Shown here one piece after another: positions 12,741 through 15,227 of a stretch of DNA of 15,227 nt (position 1 is its first letter; every line of letters starts with the position of its first letter). Below the pieces are notes generated by a model, which worked only from the letters and a program-made list of their open reading frames with translations, ran no database searches and was not told the DNA's origin. Source of the DNA: M10-OD1-4 sp038061695 (GTDB lineage Bacteria; Patescibacteriota; Minisyncoccia; GWC2-36-17; M10-OD1-4); contig JBBTYT010000012.1 in assembly GCA_038061695.1 (NCBI GenBank), forward strand, positions 1 through 15,227. The letters are read 5' to 3'. The position numbers and the translations under genes were made by a program.

Positions 12741-13839
12741 TCTTGAGCACTCGTCTTTGGAAAAGATGAGGCTTACTTTTGTTTCGTTATTTATTTTGGT
12801 TTTCGGTTTTATATTCCAACAATTTGTTTTTTTAGATAATTCTGAGAAAACTTCAGAGAAAAATCTTGAACCTAAAAATATAACAGCCTCTGTAGCTGAG
12901 GTTGTGAATCTTAATCAGGAGCAAGGTGATATTTCTATTAATGATGATACAGAAAAAGAGGAATCGCAAAACTTAAGTAACGAAATTTCGGAAAAAACAC
13001 CATTGATTAAATCTGATTTTTTTGGTCAAGATACAAATCCTAATTTCTTGCCAATTAGAGATTTTTCTGTTTCAGAAGTTAAATATAATGCTAAATCTTC
13101 AATAGTAGTATCTCAAGATGGAAAAATTTTACATAAAGATAATATAGATGAAAGGCTACAGATAGCTTCTCTTACAAAATTTCTTGTCGGGATTATTGTG
13201 ACGGAAAATTTAAAGAAAGATGATATTATTACCATAAATGAATCCGCTATTTTGACTGACGGAATATCAGGTAGATTTAAAGTCGGTGAGAAGATAAAAG
13301 TTGAAAATCTTTTAAAAATAATGCTTGTCGTATCAAGTAATGATGCTGCTGTTGCATTTTCTGAGCATTTTAAATCTCTGGATATTAATATGATTGAATT
13401 AATGAATAAAAAGATGCTGGAACTTGGACTTAACGATACTAATTTTTCAAATCCAGTAGGCTTTGATGATCCAAACAATTTCTCTACGACGAGAGATTAT
13501 GCGGATTTGGTTTTATATTCACTAAATAATGAGTGGCTTTGGAGTGTGTTATCAATTAAAGATGAAATTATAAAATCTGATTATAGCGACGCGCCAAACA
13601 GAAGAATTATATCAAGTGATAAACTTATATTTAAAGATATATGGGGAATATTAGGAGGGAAGACAGGTTATACTCCTATCGCTGGCGGTTGTCTTATGGT
13701 TGTATTTGAGGTTGAAGGAAAAAATGGCAGACCAAATTCAAAAGCTGTATCAGTCATTTTTGGAGCAAAAGATGTTCAGTCAAGGTTTGATGAAATGGAG
13801 AAATTAATAAACTGGATAAGAGGAGCTTATATATTTTAA
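12706..13839 (+). CDS. D-alanyl-D-alanine carboxypeptidase (peptidase S11, PBP5/DacF-like), membrane-anchored
   Basis: This serine peptidase trims the terminal D-Ala from peptidoglycan pentapeptides outside the membrane. The three penicillin-binding motifs are present: SLTK (155-158, nucleophile Ser155), SSN (210-212) and KTG (319-321). A hydrophobic segment (about 23-43) serves as signal anchor, and residues 45-115 form an acidic, low-complexity spacer. The C-terminal PBP5 beta-domain and membrane helix of E. coli DacA are absent, so anchoring must be N-terminal. Start choice is uncertain: the Met at 12706 overlaps scpB by 35 bp, while MRLTFVSLFILVFG at 12766 would avoid overlap, has a weak GGA 4 nt upstream and starts directly at the anchor. 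I give the longer form. It lies between scpB and mraY, a segregation and cell-wall context. Confidence 0.92.
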   Translation: MNYQKFLKKITNLEHSSLEKMRLTFVSLFILVFGFIFQQFVFLDNSEKTSEKNLEPKNITASVAEVVNLNQEQGDISINDDTEKEESQNLSNEISEKTPLIKSDFFGQDTNPNFLPIRDFSVSEVKYNAKSSIVVSQDGKILHKDNIDERLQIASLTKFLVGIIVTENLKKDDIITINESAILTDGISGRFKVGEKIKVENLLKIMLVVSSNDAAVAFSEHFKSLDINMIELMNKKMLELGLNDTNFSNPVGFDDPNNFSTTRDYADLVLYSLNNEWLWSVLSIKDEIIKSDYSDAPNRRIISSDKLIFKDIWGILGGKTGYTPIAGGCLMVVFEVEGKNGRPNSKAVSVIFGAKDVQSRFDEMEKLINWIRGAYIF

Positions 13840-13849
13840 TTCTTTTATT

Positions 13850-14899
13850 ATGATTGAATCTTTTTTACTTATTAAAATTTTAGGATTTGCGGCGATATCT
13901 TTTATATTCGCAATCTTAGCAACACCATCGTTAACTCACTTCTTATATAAATATAAATTGGGAAAACAGATAAGGTCAGCTGAGTCTGCTCCAGTCTTTG
14001 CTAAACTTCATATAAAAAAAGAAGGGACTCCGACAATGGGTGGGATGCTTGTTTGGGGTACAGTTCTCATACTATCTTTGACATTTCTAATTTTATCTCA
14101 AATATTTCCCAATACTATATTTGAAAGATTAAACTTTTTAACCAGAGGTCAAACATATTTAACTTTAGGAGTTTTGGTTTTGGCTGCTGTTGTGGGACTT
14201 GCTGATGATTTATTTGGAATTTTTAAGATAGGTCCGAAAGGCGGAGGTTTGAATATGAAACATAGAATAATGCTCTATATCGCAGTTGCGATAGTAGGCG
14301 CTTGGTGGTTTTTCTTTAAACTTGGTTGGGATGTTTTTCACATTCCATTCCTTGGAGATTTTTCCATAGGGTTTTGGTACATTCCAATCTTTATATTCAT
14401 AATCGTAGCAACATCATTTTCTGTTAATGAGACAGATGGTTTGGATGGCTTGGCTGGCGGAGTATTAGCCTCGGCCTTTGCCTCTTATGTAATCATTGCA
14501 ACATTACAAGGCAAGGCGGATTTAGCGGTTTTTTGCGCTGTTATAGTTGGAGCATTAGTTGCTTTTTTGTGGTTTAATGTTCATCCTGCAAGATTTTTCA
14601 TGGGTGATACAGGATCAATGTCTTTAGGCGTTACTCTTGGAGTTATAGCGATGCTAACAAATACAGCTTTACTTTTACCATTCTTTGGTTTTATTCTAAT
14701 GATAGAATCTCTTTCTGTCATTCTTCAGTTGATATCAAAAAAAATTCGCGGTAAAAAAATATGGCATTCAACACCGATACATCATCATTTTGAAGCTATA
14801 GGATGGCCGGAAACGAAGGTGACTATGAGATTTTGGATTATCTCTGCTATTATGTCAGCTATTGGTCTAGTTTTATTTATTTTGGATAGGGTATTGTAA
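13850..14899 (+). CDS. mraY: Phospho-N-acetylmuramoyl-pentapeptide transferase
   Basis: The 349-residue multispanning enzyme transfers phospho-MurNAc-pentapeptide from UDP to undecaprenyl phosphate, forming lipid I for peptidoglycan. The family motifs are GTPTMGG (59-65), LADDLFG (117-123) with Asp119 and Asp120, NETDGLDGLAGG (193-204), FNVHPARFFMGDTGSMSLG (242-260) with the magnesium-binding Asp253, and the IHHHFE loop (310-315). About ten hydrophobic segments are visible. The Val in the usual NxTDGLDG motif (NVTDG) is Glu194 here, a small oddity. It starts 10 bp after the carboxypeptidase stop and is probably the last gene of the scpA operon. Its presence shows that the organism makes its own peptidoglycan. 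Confidence 0.97.
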   Translation: MIESFLLIKILGFAAISFIFAILATPSLTHFLYKYKLGKQIRSAESAPVFAKLHIKKEGTPTMGGMLVWGTVLILSLTFLILSQIFPNTIFERLNFLTRGQTYLTLGVLVLAAVVGLADDLFGIFKIGPKGGGLNMKHRIMLYIAVAIVGAWWFFFKLGWDVFHIPFLGDFSIGFWYIPIFIFIIVATSFSVNETDGLDGLAGGVLASAFASYVIIATLQGKADLAVFCAVIVGALVAFLWFNVHPARFFMGDTGSMSLGVTLGVIAMLTNTALLLPFFGFILMIESLSVILQLISKKIRGKKIWHSTPIHHHFEAIGWPETKVTMRFWIISAIMSAIGLVLFILDRVL

Positions 14900-14932
14900 A
14901 AGTTCAAGGCATCATAAATAGGAATCTTCCGC

Positions 14933-14961
14933 TTGACTTTAGCTTTCCTTTAATATAGCAT
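14933..14961 (+). promoter_or_regulatory. Promoter of the secreted-protein gene at the right edge
   Basis: TTGACT (14933-14938), a 17-bp spacer and TAGCAT (14956-14961) resemble a sigma70-type promoter. The expected start is near 14968, at or beside the ATG at 14969, so the message would be leaderless. Confidence 0.45.
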
Positions 14962-14968
14962 TCTGAAT

Positions 14969-15227
14969 ATGAATAACACTCTCTCAAAAAGCCTAAAAAA
15001 CTCTTTATTCAATGGATATTTTCCTCTTTTGTTGGCAATATTTTTCATCTTTTCCATCTCTTCTCCTAGTACCGTTAACGCTCAAACCGCACCAATAGCA
15101 GGTACTAGAATTGACTATTATGCAGGCAGTTATCCTCGCGAAGTTGCTTTTGACAATATCACCAACTCTATCTGGGTAGCAAACTCAACGTCAGAAGGAT
15201 CTCTCAGTAAAATAAATATATTTACAG
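14969..15227 (+). CDS. Secreted beta-propeller-like protein, N-terminal fragment
   Basis: The reading frame is open for 86 codons to the window edge. It begins with a clear signal peptide: a polar N-region with lysines (MNNTLSKSLKN), a hydrophobic core (YFPLLLAIFFIFSISS) and a probable cleavage site after TVNA. The following YPREVAFDNITNSIWVAN block resembles one blade of Vgb/NHL/SMP-30 type propellers (P..v.fD...n.iWvan). The protein is therefore exported and probably a repeat propeller used for binding or as an adhesin scaffold. Nothing can be said about an enzymatic role. Codons here are richer in C and G than in mraY, suggesting a different history or expression class. A promoter lies just upstream, so it is a separate unit from mraY. 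Confidence 0.7.
   Translation, partial: MNNTLSKSLKNSLFNGYFPLLLAIFFIFSISSPSTVNAQTAPIAGTRIDYYAGSYPREVAFDNITNSIWVANSTSEGSLSKINIFT

Overview
The window looks like a piece of a small, AT-rich bacterial genome, most likely a member of the Candidate Phyla Radiation (Patescibacteria, Parcubacteria-like). This is inferred from gene content and compactness, not from a marker gene. Supporting signs are tightly packed or overlapping genes, almost no recognisable Shine-Dalgarno sequences, a small zinc-ribbon protein with an ITELPFEPDP core that I associate with Parcubacteria, and scpA-scpB next to cell-wall genes. TGA is used as an ordinary stop (fcl, thyA, folA, glyA, tktN), so the UGA-glycine code of Gracilibacteria and SR1 is excluded. 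A run of 100 N (11085-11184) marks a scaffold join.

Layout. (1) Positions 1-6624, minus strand: a surface-glycan block. Reading leftward it has a polyprenyl-phosphate sugar phosphotransferase, a small helix-turn-helix regulator, gmd, fcl, wzm, wzt and a split transketolase (N-half complete, C-half cut by the window edge). Gmd and Fcl make GDP-L-fucose from GDP-mannose, the phosphotransferase starts a lipid-linked glycan, and Wzm/Wzt export it. No glycosyltransferase lies in the window. Base composition changes visibly at the fcl/wzm junction. (2) Positions 6678-10755, plus strand: dcd, thyA, folA, glyA and folD. The first four abut or overlap and form a complete dTMP cycle: dCTP to dU(M)P, methylation by ThyA, dihydrofolate reduction, and reloading of tetrahydrofolate by serine hydroxymethyltransferase. 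FolD adds interconversion with formyl-THF. (3) Positions 10777-11400: a bidirectional terminator, then a minus-strand gene for a protein with two zinc ribbons. The scaffold gap falls inside an internal repeat of this gene, and its start codon lies in a long hairpin. (4) Positions 11455-14899, plus strand: scpA and scpB (condensin partners), a D,D-carboxypeptidase and mraY, linking chromosome segregation to peptidoglycan synthesis. (5) From 14933: a promoter and the first 86 codons of a secreted, probably beta-propeller, protein.

Most interesting observations. Both nicotinamide-dependent enzymes of the folate module (DHFR and FolD) have lost the residues that normally hold the NADP 2'-phosphate, and FolD carries an Asp where NAD-dependent Rossmann folds usually have one; this hints at a folate cycle running on NAD(H). 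Five TTGATA-like hexamers at 9-10 bp spacing overlap the promoter of the helix-turn-helix/gmd operon. A 13-bp hairpin that buries the AUG of the zinc-ribbon gene begins at the start codon of a 12-codon upstream ORF. A perfect 12-bp inverted repeat flanks the -10 box of scpA.
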